Shown: positions 63,795 through 64,000 of the stretch, one piece after another | Layout of the letters: each line of letters starts with the position of its first letter | Position numbering within the stretch: position 1 is the stretch's first letter | Assembly (NCBI GenBank): GCA_963514095.1 | Contig: OY741284.1 | Span: 3,806,001-3,870,000, forward strand | DNA length: 64,000 bases | Source of the DNA: Eutrigla gurnardus | Lineage: Eukaryota; Chordata; Actinopteri; Perciformes; Triglidae | Direction of reading: 5' to 3' | Notes under the pieces: generated by a model | What the model was told of the DNA's origin: nothing | Databases searched by the model: none | Seen by the model: only the letters and a program-made list of their open reading frames with translations | Translations under genes and position numbers: made by a program

Positions 63795-64000
63795 ACAAAA
63801 AGCGCTGCACGGTGACTTGGAGGCTCCTACTGTCGCCTCACAGGGAGGAGGTCCCGGGTTTAAACCTGACCCACCGAGCTGCCGTGTTTTGTCCGTCTGC
63901 AAGTCGTCTGAAGTGGAAACTTTAAATTGCCTCTAGGTGTGAAAGTGAGTGTGAAAGCTTGTCGGTCATGTTCCCCTCACTCTGTGACAGACTGTGGCCT
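63795..64000 (+). mobile_element. divergent SINE of the same type, cut by the window end
   Basis: GCTGCACGGTGACTTGG, CTGTCGCCTCACAGG, GGTCCCGGGTTTAAACC (decayed box B) and TTAAATTGCCTCTAGGTGTG follow the order of the ATGG-tailed SINE but with many substitutions and a deletion. An older copy. The 3' end lies outside. Confidence 0.7.

Overview
The window reads as chromosomal DNA of a teleost fish, probably a spiny-rayed one. Two short exons on the minus strand have vertebrate splice signals. The rest is intronic sequence with fish-typical mobile elements: a Tc1-like transposon with CACTATATTGCCAAAAG ends, an L2-type LINE with a TAAATG tail, and a tRNA-derived SINE with an ATGG tail. CA/GT, TA, GA and GGAAGG microsatellites are very dense. 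There is no bacterial-style gene organisation, operon, CRISPR array or phage.

The whole window lies inside one host gene, read right to left. Exon 54491-54617 and exon 675-829 encode consecutive pieces of an M1-family zinc aminopeptidase that best fits thyrotropin-releasing-hormone-degrading ectoenzyme (TRHDE). The codon split across the junction (G + AC = Asp) is restored exactly. The exons are separated by an intron of 53,661 bp (830-54490). No other exon was recognised, so 1-674 and 54618-64000 are parts of the flanking introns.

Layout from left to right. At 0.7 kb is the catalytic exon. From 1.4 to 8.5 kb there is a fossil RT fragment, a MITE with a CTC-rich core (3496-4635), a GGGCCC-ended DNA transposon (5661-6613), a dead Tc1-like element (6797-7842) and a LINE tail (7843-8477). 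From 12 to 16 kb there is a 24-bp minisatellite, a SINE (13772-14106) and an L2 3' end (14697-15606). From 16 to 23 kb there are microsatellites and a second SINE. From 23.5 to 29.5 kb there is a degenerate repeated motif, the inverted second MITE copy (25274-26481), a hAT-like element (26518-26992), LINE tails and a 30-bp tandem array (28991-29484). From 32.5 to 34.8 kb there is a nested stack: SINEs inside a GGGCCC element inside another inverted-repeat element. From 37.8 to 49.5 kb there is a second L2 fragment, polypurine tracts, a truncated SINE and dispersed repeats. The upstream TRHDE exon is at 54.5 kb. From 57 to 64 kb there is a 775-bp palindromic element (57401-58175), a third GGGCCC element (60208-61414), a small LINE remnant and two more SINE pieces.

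The only host coding capacity I can support is the two exons. The long open frames elsewhere are low-complexity repeats or transposon remnants. I did not find a convincing new biological system. The most unusual items are the large palindromic element, the CpG-rich GGGCCC family with 3-bp target duplications, the MITE pair with simple-repeat cores, and the SINE series showing graded 5' truncation.
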